A stretch of 38,516 nucleotides of DNA from a virus. How positions within the stretch are numbered: the first letter of the stretch is position 1; each line of letters begins with the position of its first letter. Shown piece by piece: positions 1 to 4,553 of this stretch. Made by a program: the position numbers and the translations under genes. Where the stretch lies: positions 1 through 38,516 of IMG/VR virus record IMGVR_UViG_3300008448_000246; one strand, given 5' to 3'. The notes beneath the pieces were generated by a model. The model was given only the letters and a program-made list of their open reading frames with translations, was not told where the DNA came from and ran no database searches.

Positions 1-1
1 T

Positions 2-577
2 GGAACTGATGAGTTCAATTCTCAACTGCTCACCTATAAGTTCGGTGATGTAGTTTCCCAGCACATTGTTATCGCTCCTCACACTGTGTACGAAGCGAAT
101 GATGATCTGCGCGATAGTTGGGCAGAACCTCTGATGGTCAATCTGCAGAGCGATGATGATGTTCTGTTCGTACAACCTGATGCCTACATTCTGCACGGTC
201 AAACGTCCTTCGCTGATGTAGAGGAAGTCTGCCAGTTTGCCCGTCAAATGGCAACCACTGCAACCTTTGTTTCTGATAAGGAAGCGGCAAAGATCAAACA
301 ACAGATCAATGCCTGCATTCGTGCTGGTGAAGAGATCAACCCTGACGACTTCGATTGTGATACTAACCTGCTGCGTCTGTGGGCGCTTGTGAAGTCTATC
401 AAAGATGACTGCCTCTACCTCTGCCGCAACAATGGTCCTGCAGCATACCTGTACGGCAACAGAATTGATGCTGAGGGTTATGTTCTCTCCAATGAGTTTG
501 GTATGTTCAAACTGGTGAATCGTGAGGTCTTTTCTAACGCTAACTTCAACCACGGGCGCTTTCAGTGTGCCAGTTGA
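2..577 (+). CDS. 5'-truncated gene; possible ligase-like nucleotidyltransferase C-terminus
   Basis: The reading frame is open from the left edge of the window, so the true start lies outside; the GTG at 86 is internal to this frame. About 191 codons are visible. Near the C-terminus there is an EGYVL segment followed about ten residues later by FKLVNREVFSNANF. This resembles motif IV (EGxV) and motif V (hydrophobic-K-hydrophobic) of covalent nucleotidyltransferases such as RNA ligases and related phage proteins. The lysine of motif I, which would decide the matter, would be off the left edge. The middle (HxVYEANDD, LFVQPDAYILHG) is not diagnostic. The base composition is milder than that of the GC-rich small genes that follow. 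The assignment to the nucleotidyltransferase superfamily is inference from two short motifs; that it is a real coding gene is much surer. Confidence 0.6.
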   Translation, partial: GTDEFNSQLLTYKFGDVVSQHIVIAPHTVYEANDDLRDSWAEPLMVNLQSDDDVLFVQPDAYILHGQTSFADVEEVCQFARQMATTATFVSDKEAAKIKQQINACIRAGEEINPDDFDCDTNLLRLWALVKSIKDDCLYLCRNNGPAAYLYGNRIDAEGYVLSNEFGMFKLVNREVFSNANFNHGRFQCAS

Positions 578-618
578 GGCACTGTCCACCAACTGCCCCA
601 TTGCCCCCCATCTGCTGC

Positions 619-643
619 CATACTGATCTCAGTTCACAAGCGA
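619..643 (+). promoter_or_regulatory. Promoter module copy 1 (CATACT -10, dyad, CAGTTC block)
   Basis: CATACT at 619-624 is a -10-like hexamer, followed by the dyad ACTGA-TC-TCAGT and a conserved downstream block (here with an insertion, CAGTTCACAAGCGA). The hexamer begins 30 bp before the ATG at 649. No convincing -35 element is present at 16-18 bp. First of seven such modules. Confidence 0.6.
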
Positions 644-648
644 ACCCA

Positions 649-810
649 ATGCGCTTTGAAGTCCGCTACCAGACCCCCTACAATGCCTGTGAGTGGCGGT
701 CGCAATGGTTCACCACCAAAGAGGAAGCGGACCGCATGGTAGACTTCTATCGCTCCTGCGGTTCCCCCTCTCACATCGCCCCCTCCTCCCTGGCACAACT
801 GGAACGATGA
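649..810 (+). CDS. Small hypothetical protein, 53 aa
   Basis: First gene of a three-gene set linked by ATGA overlaps, starting 30 bp after the first promoter module. The ATG at 649 is chosen because longer in-frame starts (from 565) would run through the promoter motif. The product (MRFEVRYQTPY...) contains a WRSQWFTTKEEADRMVDFYRSCG stretch of alternating aromatic and charged residues, like small phage single-domain proteins that handle row-wise parameters, but I do not recognise a family. GC-rich codon use (CTG, CGC, GCC) contrasts with the structural genes further right. No Shine-Dalgarno sequence is visible in the C-rich leader. It is probably an early gene; the function is unknown. Confidence 0.6.
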   Translation: MRFEVRYQTPYNACEWRSQWFTTKEEADRMVDFYRSCGSPSHIAPSSLAQLER

Positions 811-989
811 CTGAAACCCAACGCTTCGAAATGATCAACGACCTGATTCATTCTGTTAAGGTCTCAATCTATCATCACCAAAGCAAAGGCAACATCAACG
901 CTGCAAATGCCCTGTTTGAAGAGTGGCAGGAATGGGTCGTTGATGGACCCCGTGAAGTTGAATTGATGGACTCCATCCTGCCAGCATGA
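807..989 (+). CDS. Small hypothetical helical protein, 60 aa
   Basis: The ATG at 807 overlaps the stop of the preceding gene as ATGA, the classic arrangement for translational coupling. A longer in-frame reading from 693 would overlap the preceding gene almost fully and is less likely. The protein (MTETQRFEMINDL...) looks like two or three amphipathic helices, with acidic residues and Trp in the second half (FEEWQEWVVDG). No domain is recognised. It shares the next ATGA overlap with the downstream membrane protein, so the three genes 649-1153 are most likely one transcript from the module at 619. Confidence 0.6.
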   Translation: MTETQRFEMINDLIHSVKVSIYHHQSKGNINAANALFEEWQEWVVDGPREVELMDSILPA

Positions 990-1153
990 TCAACGCCCTG
1001 ACCCGTTCCCGCTCCCCTGAGTTTCACCGCGCTACCATGCTCCGCCTGACCGTTGCTGCTCTGCTGCTCTGGTTGCTCTGGGAACCGATCCGCCCCGTGC
1101 GGACTGTGACAGCAGACCTACTGTACACTGCAGGCGACCTGATCGCCCGCTGA
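986..1153 (+). CDS. Small single-pass membrane protein, 55 aa
   Basis: The ATG at 986 overlaps the previous stop as ATGA, and the frame stays open to TGA at 1151-1153. After a basic N-terminus (MINALTRSRSPEFHRAT) there is a hydrophobic run of about 16 residues (MLRLTVAALLLWLLW), then a short polar tail (EPIRPVRTVTADLL). This predicts one membrane-spanning helix, with the N-terminus cytoplasmic by the positive-inside rule. Small membrane proteins of this kind in phage early regions can act in lysis timing, superinfection exclusion or host membrane takeover, but nothing in the sequence chooses among these. It is the last gene of the coupled trio; the next promoter module begins 6 bp after its stop. 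Confidence 0.55.
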   Translation: MINALTRSRSPEFHRATMLRLTVAALLLWLLWEPIRPVRTVTADLLYTAGDLIAR

Positions 1154-1158
1154 CCCCC

Positions 1159-1181
1159 TATACTGATCTCAGTTCAAACGA
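1159..1181 (+). promoter_or_regulatory. Promoter module copy 2
   Basis: TATACT at 1159-1164, then the full dyad ACTGA-TC-TCAGT and the block CAGTTCAAACGA ending at 1181. The hexamer begins 33 bp before the ATG at 1192. A C-rich tract lies immediately upstream and no -35 match is seen. Confidence 0.65.
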
Positions 1182-1191
1182 ACCGCCTCCC

Positions 1192-1422
1192 ATGCTGAAC
1201 TTCCTCCTGGATCACCTGCCCGTGTTCATCAATGTGGACTGCCAGGGCAGCGATGCCTGTGATGCCATCATCCTGTCGCCCCTGACCCGTACCGCGATCG
1301 TCAAGTGGCAGTCGGGCAGCGTTGCAGGTTACCCCTGCCGCCGCCGCGACATGCTGCCCCTGCTGTTCAACCGCGACCTGAGCAGGGGACAGTGGGCAAA
1401 CCGCACCCTCCTGGCATACTGA
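1192..1422 (+). CDS. KTSC-like small protein, 76 aa
   Basis: Single gene behind promoter module 2, with its own promoter-to-ATG spacing of 33 bp and no visible Shine-Dalgarno. The core reads: hydrophobic strand (DAIILSPLTRTAIVKW), a Gly turn (QSGSVAGYPC), then a helix and a terminal S-x-G-QWANRTLL motif. This order (strand, xF/WxSG, Y, helix, SxGxxxNxxI) is the layout of the KTSC domain, a small beta-rich domain common in phage and bacterial proteins and sometimes fused to lysyl-tRNA synthetase. I infer the resemblance by eye; the family's biochemical role is not established. An alternative is an unrelated orphan early protein. Confidence 0.55.
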   Translation: MLNFLLDHLPVFINVDCQGSDACDAIILSPLTRTAIVKWQSGSVAGYPCRRRDMLPLLFNRDLSRGQWANRTLLAY

Positions 1423-1437
1423 GCACTCCTGACCCCT

Positions 1438-1460
1438 TATACTGATCTCAGTTCAAACGA
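1438..1460 (+). promoter_or_regulatory. Promoter module copy 3
   Basis: TATACT at 1438-1443, then the dyad ACTGA-TC-TCAGT and CAGTTCAAACGA, identical to copy 2 across the whole module. The hexamer begins 30 bp before the ATG at 1468. Confidence 0.65.
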
Positions 1461-1467
1461 CCCCACA

Positions 1468-1692
1468 ATGGACACGACCTTCAACGGATGGGCAAACTGG
1501 GAGACCTGGAACGTCGCCCTGTGGATTCAGAATGATGAGTCCCTCTACCATGCTGCCCGCCGCTGCCGCAACTATCAGGACCTGGTTGCCCAACTCTGGG
1601 AGTGTGGCAGCAAGGAGACTCCTGACGGTTGCCGCTGGGATGACCCTGCCATCGACGGACTGGAGATCTGTGAGATGATGGACGATCTCTGA
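1468..1692 (+). CDS. NGWxNxxTW-family small phage protein, 74 aa
   Basis: The N-terminus carries NGWANWETWNVALWIQNDE followed by a Y-x-x-A helix. This is the signature of a widespread family of small phage and bacterial proteins (pattern NGWxNYxTWxVxLWxxND, curated as a domain of unknown function). The rest is an acidic helical tail ending EICEMMDDL. Total length is ordinary for the family. It stands alone behind promoter module 3. A hairpin at 1703-1723 lies just after its stop and could end its transcript before promoter module 4. The function is unknown; its recurrence in phages suggests an early accessory role. Confidence 0.75.
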   Translation: MDTTFNGWANWETWNVALWIQNDESLYHAARRCRNYQDLVAQLWECGSKETPDGCRWDDPAIDGLEICEMMDDL

Positions 1693-1702
1693 ACCGTCCA
1701 TC

Positions 1703-1723
1703 AGGGGGCAGAGTGTGCCCCCT
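1703..1723 (+). terminator. GC-rich stem-loop, possible terminator
   Basis: Perfect 8-bp stem: AGGGGGCA, loop GAGTG, TGCCCCCT, placed 11 bp after the stop of the 74-aa gene and 9 bp before the next -10 hexamer. No U-tract follows, so it may be a weak terminator or a 3'-end-protecting structure. Stem-loop plus early promoter is the layout of T4-type mobile promoter/stem-loop cassettes. Arms of the same composition recur in the hairpin at 3044-3071. Confidence 0.5.
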
Positions 1724-1731
1724 CCCCACCC

Positions 1732-1758
1732 TATACTGATTCAGTCAACCGCAAACGA
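1732..1758 (+). promoter_or_regulatory. Promoter module copy 4
   Basis: TATACT at 1732-1737 followed by ACTGA-T-TCAGT (dyad spacer shortened by one base), then CAACCGCAAACGA. The hexamer begins 30 bp before the ATG at 1762. Confidence 0.6.
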
Positions 1759-1761
1759 CTC

Positions 1762-1953
1762 ATGCGCTACATCCCCAGCACCGACCGCGCCATCTCCATC
1801 GATGAGATCGCCGCCCAGTGTAAGGCAGCAATCCTGAAGGCAGATGAGCAACGCCGCGAACAGCAGGAGTTTGATGCTACGATGCAGCAGATCGCAGACC
1901 TCCTGTTCGATGATCGAATCTACTGGCAGGATGATCAACTGATCTGCGCCTGA
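1762..1953 (+). CDS. Small hypothetical helical protein, 63 aa
   Basis: Starts 30 bp after promoter module 4. The sequence (MRYIPSTDRAISIDEI...) is predicted to be largely helical, with a charged segment (KADEQRREQQEFDATM) that could form a short coiled coil, and it ends in an acidic, Trp-containing tail (FDDRIYWQDDQLICA). I recognise no domain. Its composition and size match the neighbouring small genes. A gene without its own module follows 43 bp later and may be co-transcribed with it. Confidence 0.6.
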   Translation: MRYIPSTDRAISIDEIAAQCKAAILKADEQRREQQEFDATMQQIADLLFDDRIYWQDDQLICA

Positions 1954-1996
1954 CCCTCCCCCCTCTCACCCTTTGACCTTTTACCTTCCTTCCATC

Positions 1997-2164
1997 ATGA
2001 CTGCTGACCTTGCCACCGCTCTCCTGAACCGCGCCGCCAACGGTGCTCAACTCCTGGAGATCCTGGAGACGATCGCCAACGATGAGGCAGACGCCAATAT
2101 CGCGGATGCCGCTGCCCATTATGCTGCCATCAGCGCACCGACTGCCGAACCGATCCAATTCTGA
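1997..2164 (+). CDS. Small Ala-rich helical protein, 55 aa
   Basis: ATG at 1997; an in-frame TTG at 1973 is a weaker start. The protein (MTADLATALLNRAANGAQLLEIL...) is an Ala/Leu-rich alpha-helical peptide with an acidic centre (ETIANDEADANIADAAAHYAAI), with no recognised family. It is the only small gene of this region without a recognisable promoter module before it, so it probably shares the transcript of the gene at 1762. A possible stem-loop with a T-tract follows its stop at 2177-2200. Confidence 0.5.
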   Translation: MTADLATALLNRAANGAQLLEILETIANDEADANIADAAAHYAAISAPTAEPIQF

Positions 2165-2176
2165 TAGTGGCACAAC

Positions 2177-2200
2177 GGAGGGGCATCCCCCTTCCCTTTT
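2177..2200 (+). terminator. Possible weak terminator
   Basis: GGAGGGG pairs with CCCC and TTCC across a 4-nt loop with one bulged base, followed by CCCTTTT. It lies 13 bp after a stop codon and 6 bp before promoter module 5. The structure is judged by eye only. Confidence 0.35.
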
Positions 2201-2205
2201 GCCTC

Positions 2206-2228
2206 TATACTGATTCCAGATCAAACGA
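2206..2228 (+). promoter_or_regulatory. Promoter module copy 5
   Basis: TATACT at 2206-2211, then GATTCCAGATCAAACGA. The right arm of the dyad is degraded (CAGAT instead of TCAGT) while the CAAACGA block is kept. The hexamer begins 28 bp before the ATG at 2234. Confidence 0.6.
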
Positions 2229-2233
2229 CACCG

Positions 2234-2428
2234 ATGACCGAAGACCGCCTGCTCCACCTCTATGATGAACTGCTGGTCCTGGCAGAGCGTCAAGCGGTGG
2301 ACCTCTATGGTTGCGACCTGGACCACCTGGACCCTGAGATCCTGGAGTTCTACGGGTCTAAACTGACGGAGGACAACCTGGAGGAACTGGCATCCGACCT
2401 TGCCCATGAGGCATGGTTCGCCAACTGA
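2234..2428 (+). CDS. Small acidic hypothetical protein, 64 aa
   Basis: Single gene behind promoter module 5. The product is strongly acidic and helical (MTEDRLLHLYDELLVLAE..., YGCDLDHLDPEILEFYG, TEDNLEELASDLAHEAW). High negative charge with small size is a trait of DNA-mimic and host-protein-binding phage proteins, but it is not sufficient to call one. No family is recognised. Its last codons overlap the position of the next promoter's upstream region, so the genes are packed with almost no spacer. Confidence 0.6.
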   Translation: MTEDRLLHLYDELLVLAERQAVDLYGCDLDHLDPEILEFYGSKLTEDNLEELASDLAHEAWFAN

Positions 2429-2440
2429 CCCACGACCTGC

Positions 2441-2463
2441 TACAATACTCTCAGTTCAACCGA
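2441..2463 (+). promoter_or_regulatory. Promoter module copy 6
   Basis: TACAAT at 2441-2446, then ACTCTCAGTTCAACCGA: the left dyad arm is shortened while the downstream block is kept. A poor -35 (TTCGCC, 2417-2422, 18-bp spacer) lies upstream. The hexamer begins 29 bp before the ATG at 2470. Confidence 0.6.
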
Positions 2464-2469
2464 CACCCG

Positions 2470-2640
2470 ATGCGCTTCCCTCTGGCAATGTGCTCTGACC
2501 TCCAGACCCGTCAGATCAAATGGATCTCCCGCGCCGATCAACTGAAGAACGGATCCCGCCCCTCCTCCTACATCCATTGGGGTCTGCCCGCTACCGTCAT
2601 CGCCGCCCAGTACTCTGAGGCACACGCTGGGCGGGGTTGA
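2470..2640 (+). CDS. Small hypothetical protein, 56 aa
   Basis: ATG at 2470; an in-frame ATG at 2413 would place the promoter module inside the gene and overlap the previous gene, so it is rejected. The product (MRFPLAMCSDLQTRQIKWI...) has mixed charge with SRPSSYIHWGLPATVIAAQYSEAH in the second half. No domain is recognised. Its stop codon lies within the TTGACC -35 element of the next promoter, so the transcription units abut directly. Confidence 0.5.
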   Translation: MRFPLAMCSDLQTRQIKWISRADQLKNGSRPSSYIHWGLPATVIAAQYSEAHAGRG

Positions 2641-2680
2641 CCCCTGCCCCCTGACCCTGTACAATTCTCTCAGTTCACCA
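2637..2680 (+). promoter_or_regulatory. Promoter module copy 7 with full sigma70 -35/-10
   Basis: TTGACC at 2637-2642, a 17-bp spacer, TACAAT at 2660-2665, then CTCAGTTCACC. This is the only copy with a good -35 at consensus spacing; its left dyad arm is lost. The -10 begins 30 bp before the ATG at 2690. Confidence 0.7.
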
Positions 2681-2689
2681 CCCCACCCC

Positions 2690-3034
2690 ATGACCTACAC
2701 CATCACCCGCCTTCCCCGTCGCGGTCCCCGTAAGGGTGAGACCTGGATGCGTGGGTCTCAGTCCCATGGCACCTCTGGCGGTGTGCAGTCCGTTCGTGCT
2801 GGCGACGGCGACCACACCCTCACCTCCCGTGGTCGCTCTCAGGGTTCGGGCGATCGTTGCGTTGGTGCTGGTCTGACCCTTAACGCTGTCGGCGGCATCG
2901 GTAAGGTGATGGTCGCTGATCTGGATAGCGTCATCGCCAACGCCAAGGCACAGCATCGCGCCGATCGTATCGCCGCTGCCCGCGATCGTCTGATGCAGCG
3001 CGTCGGGCACTCTGACCTGGCAGTCCGCTTCTGA
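2690..3034 (+). CDS. Gly/Arg-rich hypothetical protein, 114 aa
   Basis: The longest complete ORF of the GC-rich block, behind promoter module 7. The N-terminal half is basic and rich in Gly, Ser and Arg (PRRGPRKGETWMRG, HTLTSRGRSQGSGDRCVGAG). The C-terminal 45 residues form a basic amphipathic helix (DLDSVIANAKAQHRADRIAAARDRLMQRVGH). This suggests a disordered basic N-terminus attached to a helix, which could bind nucleic acid, but no family is recognised. Frame and codon bias agree with the other small genes. It is the last gene before the composition change; two GC hairpins follow its stop. Confidence 0.55.
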   Translation: MTYTITRLPRRGPRKGETWMRGSQSHGTSGGVQSVRAGDGDHTLTSRGRSQGSGDRCVGAGLTLNAVGGIGKVMVADLDSVIANAKAQHRADRIAAARDRLMQRVGHSDLAVRF

Positions 3035-3043
3035 CCCCACCCC

Positions 3044-3071
3044 CTGCCCCCTGCGTGTTCGTGGGGGGCAG
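3044..3071 (+). terminator. Stem-loop ending the GC-rich gene block
   Basis: CTGCCCCC at 3044-3051 pairs with GGGGGCAG at 3064-3071 around a 12-nt loop, starting 10 bp after the last small gene. There is no U-tract. It is a candidate transcription end for the early block. Confidence 0.45.
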
Positions 3072-3090
3072 TCGTTCGTGTTGGGCAGGT
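3057..3090 (+). repeat. Tandem imperfect 17-bp repeat
   Basis: GTTCGTGGGGGGCAGTC (3057-3073) is followed directly by GTTCGTGTTGGGCAGGT (3074-3090). The first unit contributes the right arm of the hairpin at 3044-3071. Confidence 0.6.
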
Positions 3091-3101
3091 CCCCCGTCCG
3101 C

Positions 3102-3123
3102 CGCGCCCCTTAGCGCGGGCGCG
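3102..3123 (+). terminator. GC hairpin at the composition boundary
   Basis: CGCGCCC pairs with GGGCGCG across an 8-nt loop and is followed by TTATAAATT. Together with the hairpin at 3044 it fills the intergenic gap between the GC-rich block and the AT-rich block. The rest of 3124-3244 shows no gene, only a six-base dyad TGGGTC/GACCCA (3136-3163 area) and a short direct repeat. Confidence 0.4.
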
Positions 3124-3190
3124 TTATAAATTCGATGGGTCCCCATAAGCTATAAACGACCCAGATCGACCTCTCAATATCTCTCTAATT

Positions 3191-3264
3191 AAAAAATTCC
3201 GGAGAATATATAATGTTATCAAAAGGTTGAACATTATACTAAAAATGAAAAAAAATTCCGGAGA
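3191..3264 (+). repeat. Direct repeat AAAAAATTCCGGAGA (two copies)
   Basis: The 15-bp sequence occurs at 3191-3205 and again at 3250-3264. The first copy provides a Shine-Dalgarno-like CCGGAG before an ATG at 3212 that opens only a five-codon ORF. The second copy is inside the N-terminal codons of the 56-aa gene. It may reflect a small local duplication at the start of this gene. Confidence 0.6.
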
Positions 3265-3415
3265 TATTTTTGAGTCCGTACAAGTCGATCCAATTACTGG
3301 AGAATATTACATTGTACTTCCAGAACAGATTATCAATGAACTTTTATGGTATGAAGATACTGAGATTAAAATTACACTCGAAGGCAATGAAGTAATTTTA
3401 TCAGATAGAGTCTGA
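3245..3415 (+). CDS. AbrB/SpoVT-like small protein, 56 aa
   Basis: ATG at 3245 is chosen over an upstream in-frame TTG at 3227. After MKKNSGDIFESV the sequence reads QVDPITGEYYIVLPEQIINELLWYEDTEIKITLEGNEVIL. This is the swapped-hairpin AbrB layout: a strand with a Gly turn, then a P-E-x-I-x-x-x-L segment, then a D-x-E-I-x-I-x-L-E-x-x-x-I-I strand. Such proteins bind DNA as dimers (AbrB, MazE). Short proteins of this type are common in T4-like cyanophages. No toxin partner is adjacent, so a phage regulator is likelier than an antitoxin. Fold assignment is by motif; the role is inferred. Confidence 0.65.
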   Translation: MKKNSGDIFESVQVDPITGEYYIVLPEQIINELLWYEDTEIKITLEGNEVILSDRV

Positions 3416-3444
3416 TTGACAACCGCTACATAATATTGTATGAT
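3416..3444 (+). promoter_or_regulatory. Strong sigma70-type promoter
   Basis: TTGACA (3416-3421), a 17-bp spacer, TATGAT (3439-3444). The -35 is perfect and the spacing is consensus. It overlaps the stop of the AbrB-like gene and lies 23 bp before the ATG at 3468. The sequence continues ACTGAAGT, partly recalling the dyad of the early modules. Confidence 0.75.
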
Positions 3445-3467
3445 ACTGAAGTAAACAACTTATCTTT

Positions 3468-4226
3468 ATGGCTAAAGGATTTACAGTTAAAGCAAAAGCT
3501 CCCGTCGTAAATAAAACACAACAAGAATGGGACTATAATCTAGCCAGGGAGATGGTCAGAGGCAAGTCAATTGTTTTCTGTCTTCCTGGACGTGGTGTTT
3601 CTTACACCTATTTGAAGAACTTCGTTCAACTCTGTTTTGATCTTGTGCAGAGTGGGGCAAACATTCAAATCTCGCAAGATTATTCATCAATGGTAAACTT
3701 TGCAAGATGCAAGTGCTTAGGCGCGAACGTCCTGCGAGGACCTGACCAGATTCCCTGGGACGGTAAATTAAAATATGATTATCAATTGTGGATTGATAGC
3801 GATATTGTGTTTACCACTGAAAATTTCTGGCAACTTATCCTCATGGATAAGGACATTGCTGCTGGTTGGTATTGCACCGAAGACGGTCATACAACTTCGG
3901 TCGCTCACTGGTTGGAAGAAGATGACTTCCGCAATAATGGTGGAGTCATGAATCATGAAACTCTAGAGAGTATTGCAAAGCGTCGTAAACCATTCACTGT
4001 TGATTATACTGGATTTGGTTGGCTTCTAATTAAGAATGGTGTCTTCGAGCATCCTGAAATGAAGTATCCTTGGTTTGCACCTAAAATGCAAGTCTTTGAA
4101 TCTGGTGATGTTCAGGACATGTGTGGAGAAGACGTATCTTTCTGTTTAGATGCTAAAGAAGCAGGCTTTGAAATCTGGTGCGACCCTCGCATTAGAGTTG
4201 GTCACGAAAAATCAAGAATTATCTGA
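3468..4226 (+). CDS. GT-A fold glycosyltransferase-like protein, 252 aa
   Basis: Residues 34-40 form a first strand (SIVFCLPGRG), and a DSD motif (LWIDSDIVF) sits at 110-112, where GT-A enzymes bind the metal and nucleotide sugar. Near residues 220-249 the pattern E-D-x-x-F-C-x5-A-G-F-E-I-W-C-D-P-x-x-x-V-x-H matches the acceptor-side acidic motif and terminal strand of family-2-like glycosyltransferases. Length is about that of a minimal GT-A domain. There is no signal peptide or membrane segment, so it should act in the cytoplasm. Similar genes occur in T4-like cyanophages next to baseplate genes. The substrate is unknown: phage DNA, a virion protein or host surface sugar are all possible. 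A consensus sigma70 promoter drives it. Confidence 0.7.
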   Translation: MAKGFTVKAKAPVVNKTQQEWDYNLAREMVRGKSIVFCLPGRGVSYTYLKNFVQLCFDLVQSGANIQISQDYSSMVNFARCKCLGANVLRGPDQIPWDGKLKYDYQLWIDSDIVFTTENFWQLILMDKDIAAGWYCTEDGHTTSVAHWLEEDDFRNNGGVMNHETLESIAKRRKPFTVDYTGFGWLLIKNGVFEHPEMKYPWFAPKMQVFESGDVQDMCGEDVSFCLDAKEAGFEIWCDPRIRVGHEKSRII

Positions 4227-4230
4227 TAGA

Positions 4231-4425
4231 ATGGCTAACGAACGGTATAATATTCTCTGTAAGGGAAAAAGAATTTATAGTTCTCTTACAGAGGAAGAAT
4301 ACTTCAATACAATGGAGGATCTGTCAATTGAGTATTATCAGACAGGTTCTCCAAATCCATCTGACATTGAAACTGAAATTTTACTAGAGGATAATATATG
4401 GCAGCAAAAGCAAAAGGCGGTTTGA
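4231..4425 (+). CDS. Small conserved-looking hypothetical protein, 64 aa
   Basis: ATG at 4231, five bases after the preceding stop; upstream in-frame ATG codons lie inside the glycosyltransferase-like gene and are rejected. The protein begins MANERYNILCKGKRIYSSLTEEEYFNTMEDLS, a beta-hairpin then helix pattern, and ends in an acidic helix. I recall similar short proteins in cyanophage structural regions but cannot name a domain. Its end overlaps the next gene by 28 bp in a different frame, typical of compact phage operons. Confidence 0.65.
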   Translation: MANERYNILCKGKRIYSSLTEEEYFNTMEDLSIEYYQTGSPNPSDIETEILLEDNIWQQKQKAV

Positions 4426-4553
4426 ACAAGCACAGTTCTTATATTCCTGGTCCGCCGAAAAAGTCTCGTCAAGGAGATGGAAATGGAACCAAATACGCCG
4501 CTTCGTCTCGCAATGGGGCACGTAAAAAGTACAGAGGACAAGGTAAAGGGTAA
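4398..4553 (+). CDS. Small basic protein, 51 aa
   Basis: ATG at 4398, preceded by AGAGG seven bases upstream and overlapping the previous gene in another frame; the stop TAA at 4551-4553 overlaps the next start as TAATG. The product (MAAKAKGGLNKHSSYIPGPPKK...) has about 14 Lys/Arg among 51 residues and ends ARKKYRGQGKG, with Gly/Ser between. It is very likely disordered and nucleic-acid binding. The coding case rests on the tight overlaps on both sides and on its similarity in style to short Lys/Gly-rich cyanophage proteins. It could help DNA condensation; this is inference. Confidence 0.65.
   Translation: MAAKAKGGLNKHSSYIPGPPKKSRQGDGNGTKYAASSRNGARKKYRGQGKG

Noticed and set aside
565-648. 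N-terminal extensions of the small early genes to upstream starts (565, 693, 2413) and of later genes (3227, 4150, 5177, 36143)
   Set aside because: The extensions would run through promoter modules or neighbouring genes, or use TTG; the downstream ATGs have consistent promoter spacing, overlaps or conserved N-termini.
1877-2407. Long minus-strand ORF of 176 codons in the GC-rich block
   Set aside because: It lies opposite several + strand genes that have their own promoter modules; GC-rich DNA with strong third-position bias yields long antisense frames. No ribosome site or recognisable domain.
1159-2680. CRISPR-like interpretation of the regularly spaced repeats
   Set aside because: Spacing varies (about 220-540 bp), and the intervals are coding genes with starts at fixed distance from each repeat; they are promoters.
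3125-3132. TATAAATT as a late promoter at the boundary
   Set aside because: One mismatch to the octamer and about 113 bp from the next start; too weak to list.
3124-3180. Possible tRNA or small RNA between the two composition blocks
   Set aside because: Only a six-base dyad (TGGGTC/GACCCA) is found; no T-loop, acceptor stem or CCA arrangement.
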